A DNA stretch of 64,000 nt from Polyangiaceae bacterium. GTDB lineage: Bacteria > Myxococcota_A > Polyangia > Polyangiales > Polyangiaceae. Both the position numbers and the translations under genes were made by a program. Under the pieces are notes generated by a model that was not told the DNA's origin, did not search any database, and saw nothing but the letters and a program-made list of their open reading frames with translations. How positions within the stretch are numbered: the stretch's first letter is position 1; each line of letters starts with the position of its first letter. This document shows positions 54,477 to 63,478 of the stretch, one piece after another. The stretch lies in the NCBI GenBank assembly GCA_020848455.1, contig JADLAB010000322.1:30022-94021 (forward strand), written 5' to 3'.

Positions 54477-57400
54477 ATGCCTCGAGGCCTCGAGCCCGTT
54501 GGCAATCACCGATCGCCCGCGGATCGGCGGCAACACCCGAGCGCCGTGTTGCCGCGCGAGCCACGCCGGTCGGCCGCCCGGACCGAGCCGCCGCTCGGTG
54601 CGTCAGCAGGTCCCGCGTCGACCCAGCCCCCGACAGCCAACGTGCCTGCACCCATTTCCGATGCTCTCGCAACCCTGAGCGATCGCGGCCTTCGGCGTCT
54701 GCTCGGAGCGCGCACTTTCCTACGCGGTCTCGAGTACTTCCGCCGGCGTGTCGTCGACGAGGTCCGCGTGAGCGGCAACCACGCCGTCGGCACGGTGCGC
54801 GCCAGCGACAGCGAGCCCTTCACCGTCGCGGTGGAGCTCACGCCCGACGGGATCCAGTCGAACTGCAGCTGCCCGGTCTTCGGCAAGAGCCACCAGCACT
54901 GCAAGCACGTGGCGGCGCTGCTCATCAGCGTGCGCGATCAGGCCCGGGGGGATCCGGCCCGCGTGGCCCCGCCGCCGCCGGCGCCCGCCCCTGCCACGGC
55001 CCACGCCGGTGGCGAGAGCAAGCGCGCCCGGCGCCGCCGGGCACGTCTCACTGCCTCGGTCCAGGGCGGCACGGTGGTGTCCCATCACGCGGTGGCCGCG
55101 GACGACGCCGCCGCCGGTGCGACCGGCATCTCGGCGTGGATCGCCCCGAAGGGCGCCACGGTCCACCACCCGATCGAGCTGCGCGTGCACGTGCGCCAAG
55201 GTGCCATCACCGTGACGGCGCTCGACGCGGACGCCCGCGTGGCGGTGCTGCCGAGCGTCGCGCTGAGCTGGCAGGCCCACGAGCCGACGCCCGACCGCGA
55301 CGCCCTGCGCCTGCTGGCGCGCTTCGAGAGCGGCAACCCTCGCCACCCCGCGGTCGACGTGCGCGGCGAGGACGTGGCCGAGCTCCTGCCGCTCCTGCGC
55401 GGCCGGCGCGTGCTCCTCGAGCCGGCGTTGAAGCAGCTGCGGTTCTCGGACGACGTGCTGCGTCCCTGCTTCGAGCTCGAGATGCTCGGCAGCGACACCA
55501 TCATCGTCAAGGCGTGCTTCGAGCGCGATGCGGACGGCCGCCGTTTCTCGCTGCTGCAGGGCGGGTGGTACGAGGGCTGGCCGTGCTGGCACATCGACAC
55601 CCAGGACGGCATCGCGCGCGAGATCGACAAGCGCATGTCGCCCGCCGCCATGAAGCGCCTGATGAAGTCACCGACGATCGCCGAGCCCGTGGGCGAGCTC
55701 GGCGTGGTGATCATGCAGGGCCTGCCCCGCGTGGCGGCCGAGTGCGGCGCGGAGCTGCCCGATCTCTCCCAGATCGCCGACGTGGTCGACATGCACCCCA
55801 CGATCCGCATGCGCGCCGGGGGCTCGTTGATGGAGGCCGAAGTGTCGCTCTTCGCGGCCTACGGCGACGAGGAGCTCGCGGTGCGCGCCGACGGCATCAC
55901 GCCGCCGGTCCTGGTGCGCCCTCCGGCGGAGGGCAGCCGGCGCGCGCGCTGCATACGCGTCGACATCCCGGCGCAGCAGGGAGCGGTCTCGCGGCTCCTC
56001 GGGCAAGGGCTCAAGCCGGACGCGACGGGTGCGCGCTTCGTCGCCACGGGCGACGCCGCGCTCAAGTTCTGGACCGAAGGGCTGGCCGAGCTGCCAGAGG
56101 ATTGGGACCTGTTCGTGCCCGAGCACCTGGTCGACACGCAGGTGCGCGGCACGCCGATCACGGCCCAGGCGCGGGTGAGCTCCGGCATGGACTGGCTCAC
56201 CGTCAAGCTGGCGTTCGGCGCCGACGGCGTGGCCGTCGACCGCGAGGAGCTCCGGCGCTGCCTGCAGCAGGGCAAGAAGTACGTGCGCCTCGAGGACGGC
56301 TCCTTCGCGCCCTTCGACGCCACCAAAGTGCAGGCCATGCTCGATCGCGAGATCGAGCTGCTGACGGCGGCGGGCAAGGACGGCAAGCTGCCGCTGAGCC
56401 ATGCCGGGCGCATCCACGAGCTCCTGCAGCACGTCGACGCCTCGACGGTCTCGTCCAAGGCCCGGAACCTCTTCGAGCAGCTCGCGAACCTGTCGGGCAT
56501 CGAGAAGGCCGTCAAGCCGCGGGCGCTCAAGGCCAAGCTCCGCCCCTACCAGGAGGACGCCCTGTCGTGGCTGCTGTTCATCCACGAGCTGCGCAGCGGT
56601 GGCGTGCTCGCCGACGACATGGGTCTCGGCAAGACGGTCGAGACGCTCGCGCTCCTGCTCGCGGTCAAGCAACGCCAGAAGAAGGTGCGCGTCCTCATCG
56701 TCGCGCCGACCAGCGTCGTGTTCAACTGGCAGCGCGAGATCGAGCGCTTCGCGCCGAGCCTCGGGGTCGCGGTGTGGCACGGCGCCGAGCGCAAGGAGCT
56801 CGAGCAGGAGCTCGAGCACGCCGAGATCATCATCACGAGCTACGCCCTGCTGCGGCGGGACATCGAGCTGCTCGCCACGCTCGAGCTCGACTACGCGGTC
56901 CTCGACGAGGCCCAGCACATCAAGAACCCCGCGAGCGCCACCGCCGGGGCCGCCAAGCGGCTGCGCGCCGCGCGCCGGCTCGCGCTCACCGGCACGCCCA
57001 TCGAGAACCGCCTGAGCGAGATCTGGTCGATCTTCGACTTCGTGTCGCCCGGTCTGCTCGGGCCGCTCGACCGCTTCGAGCAGCGCTTCAGCCGCAAGAT
57101 CGAGGCGGGAGACTACAAGACGGCGCAGCGCCTGCGGGCCATCATCCACCCGTTCATCCTGCGCCGCACCAAGCTCGAGGTGGCCAAGGATCTCCCCGAG
57201 AAGATCGAGATGGACAGCCTGTGCGAGCTCGCCGGCGAGCAGCGCGCGCTCTACCTGCAGGTGGCGCGCGAGGTCCGGGCCCAGGTGCTCGGCGAGGTGG
57301 AGCGCAACGGCGTCGCCAAGAGCCAGCTGCAGATCCTGGCGGGGCTCACCAAGCTGCGCCAGGCGGCCTGCGATCCGCGGCTCCTCGGGCTGCCGCGCGA

Positions 57401-57929
57401 GTTCGGAGACGAGGACTCGGGCAAGCTCATCGCGCTCCGCGAGCTGTTGCAGAACGCCGTCGACGGCGGACACAAGGTGCTCGTCTTCAGCCAGTTCGTC
57501 ACGATGTTGAAGCTCGTCGAGCGCGCCCTGAAGCAGGACGGCATCGTGTACGAGTACCTCGACGGCTCGACCAAGGACCGGCCCGAGCGCATCGAGCGCT
57601 TCCAGCAGGATCCGTCGGTGAGCGCTTTCCTCATCAGCCTGAAGGCGGGCGGGACGGGCCTCAACCTCACGGCCGCCGACACGGTGATCCACTTCGACCC
57701 GTGGTGGAACCCGGCCGTCGAGCAGCAGGCCACCGACCGGGCCCACCGCATCGGCCAGACGCGGGTCGTGAGCGTGTACCGGCTCGTCGCGGCCGGCACC
57801 ATCGAGGAGAAGATCCTCGCCCTCAAGGACAAGAAGCGCGCCCTCGTCGCCTCGGTGCTGAGCGAGGACGCCGGCGGCGCCAAGAAGCTCACGCAGCAGG
57901 ACGTCGAGGAGCTCTTCTCGGTCGACTGA
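54477..57929 (+). CDS. SWIM zinc-finger SNF2-family helicase
   Basis: A 1150-residue DNA-dependent ATPase. N-terminal SWIM finger: SNCSCPVFGKSHQHCKHVAA (CxCx(n)CxH). The SNF2 core begins near residue 690: PYQEDALSWLLFIHEL, Walker A ADDMGLGKTVETLALLL, Walker B LDYAVLDEAQHIKNP, motif III LTGTPIENRLSEIWSIFDF, and motifs V-VI SLKAGGTGLNLTAADTVIHF and QQATDRAHRIGQTRVVSVYR. Complete helicase, so it probably remodels protein-DNA complexes or repairs DNA. The start is uncertain: ATG 54477 lacks a close ribosome site, and GTG 54642 (VPAPISDALATLS) would begin nearer the conserved domain. The aminotransferase follows after 19 bases. Confidence 0.9.
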   Translation: MPRGLEPVGNHRSPADRRQHPSAVLPREPRRSAARTEPPLGASAGPASTQPPTANVPAPISDALATLSDRGLRRLLGARTFLRGLEYFRRRVVDEVRVSGNHAVGTVRASDSEPFTVAVELTPDGIQSNCSCPVFGKSHQHCKHVAALLISVRDQARGDPARVAPPPPAPAPATAHAGGESKRARRRRARLTASVQGGTVVSHHAVAADDAAAGATGISAWIAPKGATVHHPIELRVHVRQGAITVTALDADARVAVLPSVALSWQAHEPTPDRDALRLLARFESGNPRHPAVDVRGEDVAELLPLLRGRRVLLEPALKQLRFSDDVLRPCFELEMLGSDTIIVKACFERDADGRRFSLLQGGWYEGWPCWHIDTQDGIAREIDKRMSPAAMKRLMKSPTIAEPVGELGVVIMQGLPRVAAECGAELPDLSQIADVVDMHPTIRMRAGGSLMEAEVSLFAAYGDEELAVRADGITPPVLVRPPAEGSRRARCIRVDIPAQQGAVSRLLGQGLKPDATGARFVATGDAALKFWTEGLAELPEDWDLFVPEHLVDTQVRGTPITAQARVSSGMDWLTVKLAFGADGVAVDREELRRCLQQGKKYVRLEDGSFAPFDATKVQAMLDREIELLTAAGKDGKLPLSHAGRIHELLQHVDASTVSSKARNLFEQLANLSGIEKAVKPRALKAKLRPYQEDALSWLLFIHELRSGGVLADDMGLGKTVETLALLLAVKQRQKKVRVLIVAPTSVVFNWQREIERFAPSLGVAVWHGAERKELEQELEHAEIIITSYALLRRDIELLATLELDYAVLDEAQHIKNPASATAGAAKRLRAARRLALTGTPIENRLSEIWSIFDFVSPGLLGPLDRFEQRFSRKIEAGDYKTAQRLRAIIHPFILRRTKLEVAKDLPEKIEMDSLCELAGEQRALYLQVAREVRAQVLGEVERNGVAKSQLQILAGLTKLRQAACDPRLLGLPREFGDEDSGKLIALRELLQNAVDGGHKVLVFSQFVTMLKLVERALKQDGIVYEYLDGSTKDRPERIERFQQDPSVSAFLISLKAGGTGLNLTAADTVIHFDPWWNPAVEQQATDRAHRIGQTRVVSVYRLVAAGTIEEKILALKDKKRALVASVLSEDAGGAKKLTQQDVEELFSVD

Positions 57930-57948
57930 CGCTCGGGAGGGCCCGCCC

Positions 57949-59028
57949 ATGGTCGAGTTCCGGTACATGCGCTGGGCGAAGGCCCAGGCCGGGCGGGCGC
58001 GCTGGAACCTCGCCACGTCCGGCCTCGCGGCTCCGCCCGGTCTCGCGGCGAGCCTGCTCGCCGCCGCGGGCGCGCTCGACCTCGAGCAGCGCGCGCCCGA
58101 CATGCCGCCCGAGGCACGTGCGGCCGTGGCGCGTCGCTACCGTGTGCCCCCGGAGCACGTCATGCTGACGCTCGGCACCAGCCACGCGCTGTTCCTCGCC
58201 GTGGCGGCGCTCGTGAAGCGCGGCGACCGGGTGTGGTGTGAGCGCCCCGCCTACGAGGTTCTGCCCGCGTTACCTCCGCTCTTCGGCGCCGAGGTGGCGC
58301 GCTTCGAGCGGCCGGCCGCGCACGGGCACCGCTTGCCCGAGGACCTCTGCCAGCGCGTGGCGCGCGAGCGCCCGCGCCTCGTGCTGCTCACGAGCCCGCA
58401 CAACCCGACCGGCGCCGTGCTGACGCGCGCCGAGCTCGAGCCGCTCGCGCGGGCGCTCGCCGAGGTCGGCGGGTTCCTCGTCGTCGACGAGGTGTACCTG
58501 GAATTTCTTGCCGACCCGGCGGCGGCGAGCGCCGCCTTGCTCGGCCCCAACGTGCTCGTGTGCGCGAGCCTCACGAAGGCGTACGGTCTCGGCACGCTGC
58601 GCTTCGGCTGGCTCGTCGGCGCAGCCGAGCTCGTGGCGCGCGCGGTCCGCTACAACGACTTCGTGAACGTGCTCTATCCGAATCCCGGGGCGTGGCTCGG
58701 GCTGGCCGCGCTCGAGCGCGTCGGAGCGCTCGGCGATCACGCGCGCGCCGTCGTCGAGCGCAACCTGCCGATCGTGGACGGGTGGTTGCGCGGGCGCAGC
58801 GACGCGCGCTGGTGCCGACCCGAGACCGGCATCGTCGGGCTCGTCGAGCTCGCGAAGGTCGCGGACGCGACCGCCTTCTGCGAGCGGCTCGTCACCGAGC
58901 ACGAGACGCTGCTCGTGCCGGGCGACTTCTTCGAGGCACCCGGTGCCGTGCGCCTCGCGTTCGGAGCGGACGAGGTCGTCGTGCGCGAAGGCCTCGCCCG
59001 CCTCGGGCACGCGCTCGACCGGCTCTAG
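57949..59028 (+). CDS. Class I/II PLP-dependent aminotransferase
   Basis: A 359-residue enzyme of fold type I. HVMLTLGTSHALFLAVAALV binds the cofactor phosphate, LLTSPHNPTGAVLTRAELEP is the family signature, LVVDEVYLEF holds the pyridoxal-binding Asp and Tyr, and ASLTKAYGLGTLRFGWL carries the Schiff-base lysine. The ring-opened C-terminal part ends in FGADEVVVREGLARLG. Cytosolic amino-acid metabolism; the substrate cannot be told from sequence. ATG 57949 lies 19 bases after the helicase stop, with ggagggcccgccc upstream, so the two are probably cotranscribed. It converges with the glycosidase gene. Confidence 0.88.
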   Translation: MVEFRYMRWAKAQAGRARWNLATSGLAAPPGLAASLLAAAGALDLEQRAPDMPPEARAAVARRYRVPPEHVMLTLGTSHALFLAVAALVKRGDRVWCERPAYEVLPALPPLFGAEVARFERPAAHGHRLPEDLCQRVARERPRLVLLTSPHNPTGAVLTRAELEPLARALAEVGGFLVVDEVYLEFLADPAAASAALLGPNVLVCASLTKAYGLGTLRFGWLVGAAELVARAVRYNDFVNVLYPNPGAWLGLAALERVGALGDHARAVVERNLPIVDGWLRGRSDARWCRPETGIVGLVELAKVADATAFCERLVTEHETLLVPGDFFEAPGAVRLAFGADEVVVREGLARLGHALDRL

Positions 59029-59082
59029 AGCACCGATCGGGTCGAACCCGCTGCCATCCGCGGTGGCGCGTCCGTGCGCCCA

Positions 59083-60684
59083 TCAGAAGCCGGCGCAGGG
59101 CGACGGCTTCGACTGGTACGGCGGCAGCGCGGCGATGGCGCTCTTCGTGAGCCGCCCGGACGCGGCGAGCTCGGCGAGCATCGGCACCGCACTCGTCGGG
59201 GTGCGCGGTCGCGCCGGATCGGCGAAGTCGACGTGGAACAGGCCGAAGCGCGGGCAGAAGCCGCTCGCCCACTCGAAGTTGTCGATGATCGACCAGTGGT
59301 AGTACCCGCGCACGTCGACGCCGCGGGTGATCGCCTTGCCCAGCTCGAAGAGGTGCTCGGCGGTGAAGCGGCTCCGGTTCACGTCGAGCGCGTCGGCGAT
59401 GCCGTTCTCGGTGACGTAGACGGGCAGACCGTAGCGGGCGACCTCGTCCAGCACGACACCGAAGCCGGGCGGGTAGATGTCCCAACCGAGGTCGTTCTTG
59501 GGGCGCTCGTTCGGCAGATCGAACTGCGCCGGCACGACACCCGCGTAGGGCAGCTTGAGCGCGGCAGCGTGGATCCGCGACGTACCGTAGTAGTTGAGGC
59601 CGATGTAGTCCGCGCGACCGACGAGCCCGGGATCGGCCGTCACGTCCACGACGTCGTCGAAGTCGAGATCGACGTCGCCACGCACGATGGCGTCGAGCAG
59701 CCACAGGTTCCAGAAGCTCCGGCTGTGCGCCACCGCGGCGAGGTCGGCCGCGCTCGTCGGGTCGGCCGGCTCGTAGAGCCGGTTGTGCGAGGCGACCGAG
59801 ACGAGGGCGCTCGCGCCGTCGCCGTCGGCGTCGATGGTGTCGTCGTCGTGGACGGCGTCGTAGCAGGCCGCGTGGGCGCTCACCTGCCGGCGCAGCACGT
59901 CCGCGAGCCTTTCGGGGTCGCTCACCCCGGGCGGAAAGTAGCCGGCGACGTAGCCGATCATCGCTTCGACGTTGGGCTCGTTGATCGTGACCCACAGGTC
60001 GACGCGGTCCCCGTAGCGCGCCGCCATGCGGCGGCACCACGCCCCGAAGACCGCCGGCGCGTCGTCGCGCTCCCATCCCTGCGGGCTCGCGGCGAGCGCC
60101 GGATCGCTCATGTAGCGCGGCCACACGAAGTGGTGCAGCGTGACCATGGGTCGGATCCCGCCCGCGTCGAGCGCCGCGAGCAGGGCGTCGTAGGCGGCGA
60201 GGCCCGCCGGGTCGGGTGCGTCGGCGTCGAAGGCGGCACGGGTCGGGTAGACGCGCGCCATCTCGATGGAGAACCGGTACCCGTCGAGTCCCGCCTCCTG
60301 CAGCGCCGCGACGTCCTCGGCGACGTGCGCGAAGGCGTCGGGCCCCGCGTCGGGCTGGTCCCCGTTCTTGATGTTGCCGGGCGTGGCGGCCCAGACGCCC
60401 CAGTCCGTGTCGGCGAGCCCGGTCTCGATCTGGAAGCCCGCGGTCGCGGCACCCCACGAGAAGGTGGCCGGGAACGCGACCTCGGTCGGCTCGGGAGCCG
60501 GTCCGGGCTCGATGTCGTCGGGCGCGGCGCAGCCGGCGAGCGCGAGCGCGACCGCGGCCGCGGCCCACCCGGGCCCTCGCGTGGCGGCGGGCGGTGCCGA
60601 GCCCGTCGGCCGAGCTCCGGGTCGGCCTCGGCCGCGGCCTCGCACGAGGACGTGGACAGGTGGACGTCTCACGGCCACCAGCAT
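59083..60684 (-). CDS. GH1-family beta-glycosidase lipoprotein
   Basis: A 533-residue exported glycoside hydrolase. A hydrophobic segment ends in AVALALAGCAAPDD (lipobox). The TIM barrel has FSWGAATAGFQIETGLADTD, the acid/base glutamate in WVTINEPN and the nucleophile in YVTENGIADAL, with YYHWSIIDNFEWASGFCPRF near the end. Both catalytic residues are present, so beta-glucosidase-like activity is likely, exposed at the envelope. ATG 60684 adds a basic leader of about 46 residues before the hydrophobic core, longer than usual; a later GTG may be the real start. Divergent from the SDR gene. Confidence 0.88.
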   Translation of the reverse strand: MLVAVRRPPVHVLVRGRGRGRPGARPTGSAPPAATRGPGWAAAAVALALAGCAAPDDIEPGPAPEPTEVAFPATFSWGAATAGFQIETGLADTDWGVWAATPGNIKNGDQPDAGPDAFAHVAEDVAALQEAGLDGYRFSIEMARVYPTRAAFDADAPDPAGLAAYDALLAALDAGGIRPMVTLHHFVWPRYMSDPALAASPQGWERDDAPAVFGAWCRRMAARYGDRVDLWVTINEPNVEAMIGYVAGYFPPGVSDPERLADVLRRQVSAHAACYDAVHDDDTIDADGDGASALVSVASHNRLYEPADPTSAADLAAVAHSRSFWNLWLLDAIVRGDVDLDFDDVVDVTADPGLVGRADYIGLNYYGTSRIHAAALKLPYAGVVPAQFDLPNERPKNDLGWDIYPPGFGVVLDEVARYGLPVYVTENGIADALDVNRSRFTAEHLFELGKAITRGVDVRGYYHWSIIDNFEWASGFCPRFGLFHVDFADPARPRTPTSAVPMLAELAASGRLTKSAIAALPPYQSKPSPCAGF

Positions 60685-60787
60685 ACACGAGCGTCGCTTC
60701 GGCCGTCGCGCGTCGAGCGACCACGGTGCGCCACCGAGGCGCGGCGACCCGGAGCATCCGGTGCGCAGGCACCACAGGAGGCGAGCC

Positions 60788-61630
60788 ATGGGGCTTCTCG
60801 AAGGCAAGGTCGCGGTGGTCACGGGGGCGGCCGGCGGAATCGGTCGCGCGGAGGCCCTGCTGTTCGCGCGCGAGGGCGCCCGCGTGGTCGTCAACGACGT
60901 CGGGGGTGCACGGGACGGCTCCGGCGCGAGCGCGGGCGCCGCCGAGGCGGTCGTGGCGGAGATCCGCGCGACGGGTGGCGACGCCTGCGCGTGCGCCGCG
61001 AGCGTCGCCACCGCCGACGGGGCGGCCTCGATCGTGCGGCTCGCGGTGGAGCGCTTCGGTCGGCTCGACGTGCTCGTGAACAACGCCGGCATCCTGCGCG
61101 ACAAGACCCTGCTCAAGATGGACGAGGCGACCTGGGACGCGGTCGTGGCCGTGCACCTCAGGGGCACCTTCCTGTGCCTGCAGGCGGCCGCCCGGCAGAT
61201 GATCGCGCAGGGTGGCGGCGGGCGCATCGTGAACACGACGAGCGTGTCGGGCCTGCTCGGCAACTTCGGCCAGGCCAACTACTCGGCCGCCAAGGCCGGC
61301 GTCTACGGGCTCACGCGCACCGCGGCGATCGAGCTCCAGAAGCACCGGATCACCGTGAACGCCCTCGCCCCCATCGCCAAGACGCGGATGACCGAGGACC
61401 TGCCGATGTTCCAGGGCATGGACAGCCTCACGCCCGAGCACGTCGCGCCGGCGGCCCTGTTCCTCGGCTCCGACCTCTGCCAGGACCGCACCGGCATCGT
61501 GCTCGCCGTGAGCGGCTCGCGCATGTACACGTACAAGGTCGTGGAGGGGCAGGGGACCTTCAAGGACGGCGGCTTGCCCTGGACCGCGCAGGAGATCGCG
61601 GAGCACTTCGCGGCCGTGAGCAAGCTGTGA
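60788..61630 (+). CDS. SDR-family 3-hydroxyacyl-CoA dehydrogenase-like enzyme
   Basis: A 280-residue short-chain dehydrogenase. NAD-binding VAVVTGAAGGIGRAEALLFA, VLVNNAGILRDKTL, catalytic GRIVNTTSVSG and NYSAAKAGVYGLT (YxxxK) are intact. The opening and the segment VVNDVGGARDGSG resemble the D-3-hydroxyacyl-CoA dehydrogenase domain of peroxisomal multifunctional enzyme 2, suggesting a fatty-acid oxidation role. An excellent ribosome site (aggaggcg) precedes ATG 60788. No other beta-oxidation gene adjoins it. Confidence 0.88.
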   Translation: MGLLEGKVAVVTGAAGGIGRAEALLFAREGARVVVNDVGGARDGSGASAGAAEAVVAEIRATGGDACACAASVATADGAASIVRLAVERFGRLDVLVNNAGILRDKTLLKMDEATWDAVVAVHLRGTFLCLQAAARQMIAQGGGGRIVNTTSVSGLLGNFGQANYSAAKAGVYGLTRTAAIELQKHRITVNALAPIAKTRMTEDLPMFQGMDSLTPEHVAPAALFLGSDLCQDRTGIVLAVSGSRMYTYKVVEGQGTFKDGGLPWTAQEIAEHFAAVSKL

Positions 61631-61767
61631 CGCCGCGGCCGCCGGACCCCGGCCGCCGCGCACCCCCTCGGCGCTGAACGCCTGCCTAGCCGCCAATTGC
61701 CCAGCTCGGGCGCGGATGCTAGCTTGGCCATGAGGCCCGTGCTCGGCGTGCGGGGCTCGTCCATCCC

Positions 61768-63447
61768 ATGCTGCGCGATGTCGCCCCGATCCCGCTCGTC
61801 CTCTGGGTGTCGGCGGCGGCGCTCGTCCACGTCGCCGGGGGCAAGGCGACCGGCGAGGTCGCGACCATGATGGACGAGCGCCACGACATCCTCGCCTTCG
61901 CCCGCACGGTAAGGCACGGCGTGTCGCCCGGCGGCGGGCTCGGAACGGTCGAGGCGGAGCTCTTGCCCGTCGACCCGAAGGAAGAGGCCTCGCTCACCGC
62001 GAAGGCGCCGACCGATGGCGACTTCGAGGCCGCGCCTCCCGTGGCGAGCGCCGAGCCACCGCGCGCGCCCACGCCGCTGGCGAAGCCGGAGCCCGAGCCG
62101 CCCAAGCCGGCGGCGCCCGAGCCCGTCGCCAAGGCCGAGCCCGCGAAGGTCGAGGAGAAGGTCCCGGTCGACGCCGCGCTCGCAAAGCTCGAGCCGGTCG
62201 AGCTCAAGAGCGACCCGCGCATCGCGGTCGTGCAAGACGTCCAGAAGGACCAGCCCGACAATCCGAACGCCGCGCGCATCGCGGACGATGCGAACACGAC
62301 CCAGCGCGAGATGATGGCCGCGCTCCGCGCCTACAACGGTGCGCCGAAGATGGAGGTCGGCCAGACGGAGCCGGGCCCCAAGGATCCGGGCAGCGGCGAC
62401 GTGACGGAGCGGGGCTTCGTCGAGGCCAGCCAGGAGCCGGGACCCCCGCGAGGGGGCTCGGTCGCGGCGCGCAGCGAGGCGGGTCGCCCGCAGCCTCTCG
62501 GTGGCACGCCACCTCGGTCCGGCCCAGGCGGTGGCCAGGTGGGCCAGCAGGCCACGCCGGGGTCGGTGGCGATGGAGGCCGGTGGCGGGCCGTCGGCTGC
62601 CGATGGCTACACGGCGCCCGGCGGCGGCTGGAGCCTCGATCCGTCGGGCGGGGCGGGCAACGGTCAGGCCGCGCAGCCCGGGGCCGAGGCACGGCCCGCG
62701 ATGCCGGGGGTCCCCGGTGTGCCGGGGTTGCCGGGCTTCGGGCAGGGCGGGCCCTACAACCTCGACTACGGGTCGTTCATGGCGGCCACGGGCGGCCCCG
62801 AGAAGCTGCAGGAAGAGGTGCAGAAGGCCCACGACGCGCGACTCGCCAAGCACGCGGGCAGCATGATCACGGGCACGGACTTCCAGCGCTACCGCGCCGC
62901 GATCGAGAACTACGACCCCTCGGTGGAGCTCGGCAACCAGACCTCGCTCAATGCCGCGCGGGTGCCGTTCGCGACGTACATCAACCAGATCCACAACCAG
63001 ATCCACCCGATCTTCGCGGATCAGTTCCTGGCCTCGCTCGACAAGCTGCCCGCCGGCGACCGCCTGGCCCAGAAGGACCTCGTGACGCACCTCGAGATCG
63101 TGCTGTCGCAGAAGGACGGCCACATCGTCCGGCTCGGCATCACGAAGCCGAGCGGCGTGACGGCGTTCGAGGTCGCCGCCCTGAAGAGCGTCGAGAGCGC
63201 CGCGCCGTTCGGCAAGGCTCCGGAGATCATCGCCTCGCCCGACGGCCTCGTGTACCTGCACTGGGAGTTCTATCGAGAGCCGTACTACGCGTGCACCTCG
63301 AAGTTCGCGCACCCGTACATCCTCAAGAACCCGCCGAAGAACCGCAAGGGCGGGGTCCCGTCGCTCGAGCCGCCCGCGGGGCCGGCGCCCGCCGACGATC
63401 GCCGCGAGCCCAGCGCGCCCGGCCCGATTCTGCCCCTGAAGGACTGA
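61768..63447 (+). CDS. TonB-like energy transducer protein
   Basis: A 559-residue protein with an N-terminal membrane anchor (IPLVLWVSAAALVHVAGG). A long periplasmic spacer rich in Pro, Ala and Glu (EPPKPAAPEPVAKAEPAKVE) and Gly-rich collagen-like runs (GVPGVPGLPGFGQGG) follow. The C-terminal domain (HIVRLGITKPSGVTAFEVAA, LKSVESAAPFGKAPEIIASP) has the spacing of TonB C-terminal modules and ends in a proline-rich tail. It probably spans the periplasm and contacts outer-membrane proteins; no ExbB/ExbD are here. TAGCTT (about 61722) may be the -10. Converges on the L,D-transpeptidase gene. Confidence 0.78.
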   Translation: MLRDVAPIPLVLWVSAAALVHVAGGKATGEVATMMDERHDILAFARTVRHGVSPGGGLGTVEAELLPVDPKEEASLTAKAPTDGDFEAAPPVASAEPPRAPTPLAKPEPEPPKPAAPEPVAKAEPAKVEEKVPVDAALAKLEPVELKSDPRIAVVQDVQKDQPDNPNAARIADDANTTQREMMAALRAYNGAPKMEVGQTEPGPKDPGSGDVTERGFVEASQEPGPPRGGSVAARSEAGRPQPLGGTPPRSGPGGGQVGQQATPGSVAMEAGGGPSAADGYTAPGGGWSLDPSGGAGNGQAAQPGAEARPAMPGVPGVPGLPGFGQGGPYNLDYGSFMAATGGPEKLQEEVQKAHDARLAKHAGSMITGTDFQRYRAAIENYDPSVELGNQTSLNAARVPFATYINQIHNQIHPIFADQFLASLDKLPAGDRLAQKDLVTHLEIVLSQKDGHIVRLGITKPSGVTAFEVAALKSVESAAPFGKAPEIIASPDGLVYLHWEFYREPYYACTSKFAHPYILKNPPKNRKGGVPSLEPPAGPAPADDRREPSAPGPILPLKD

Positions 63448-63478
63448 CGGACCAGGCCGGCGCTCGGGCTCGCCGCGC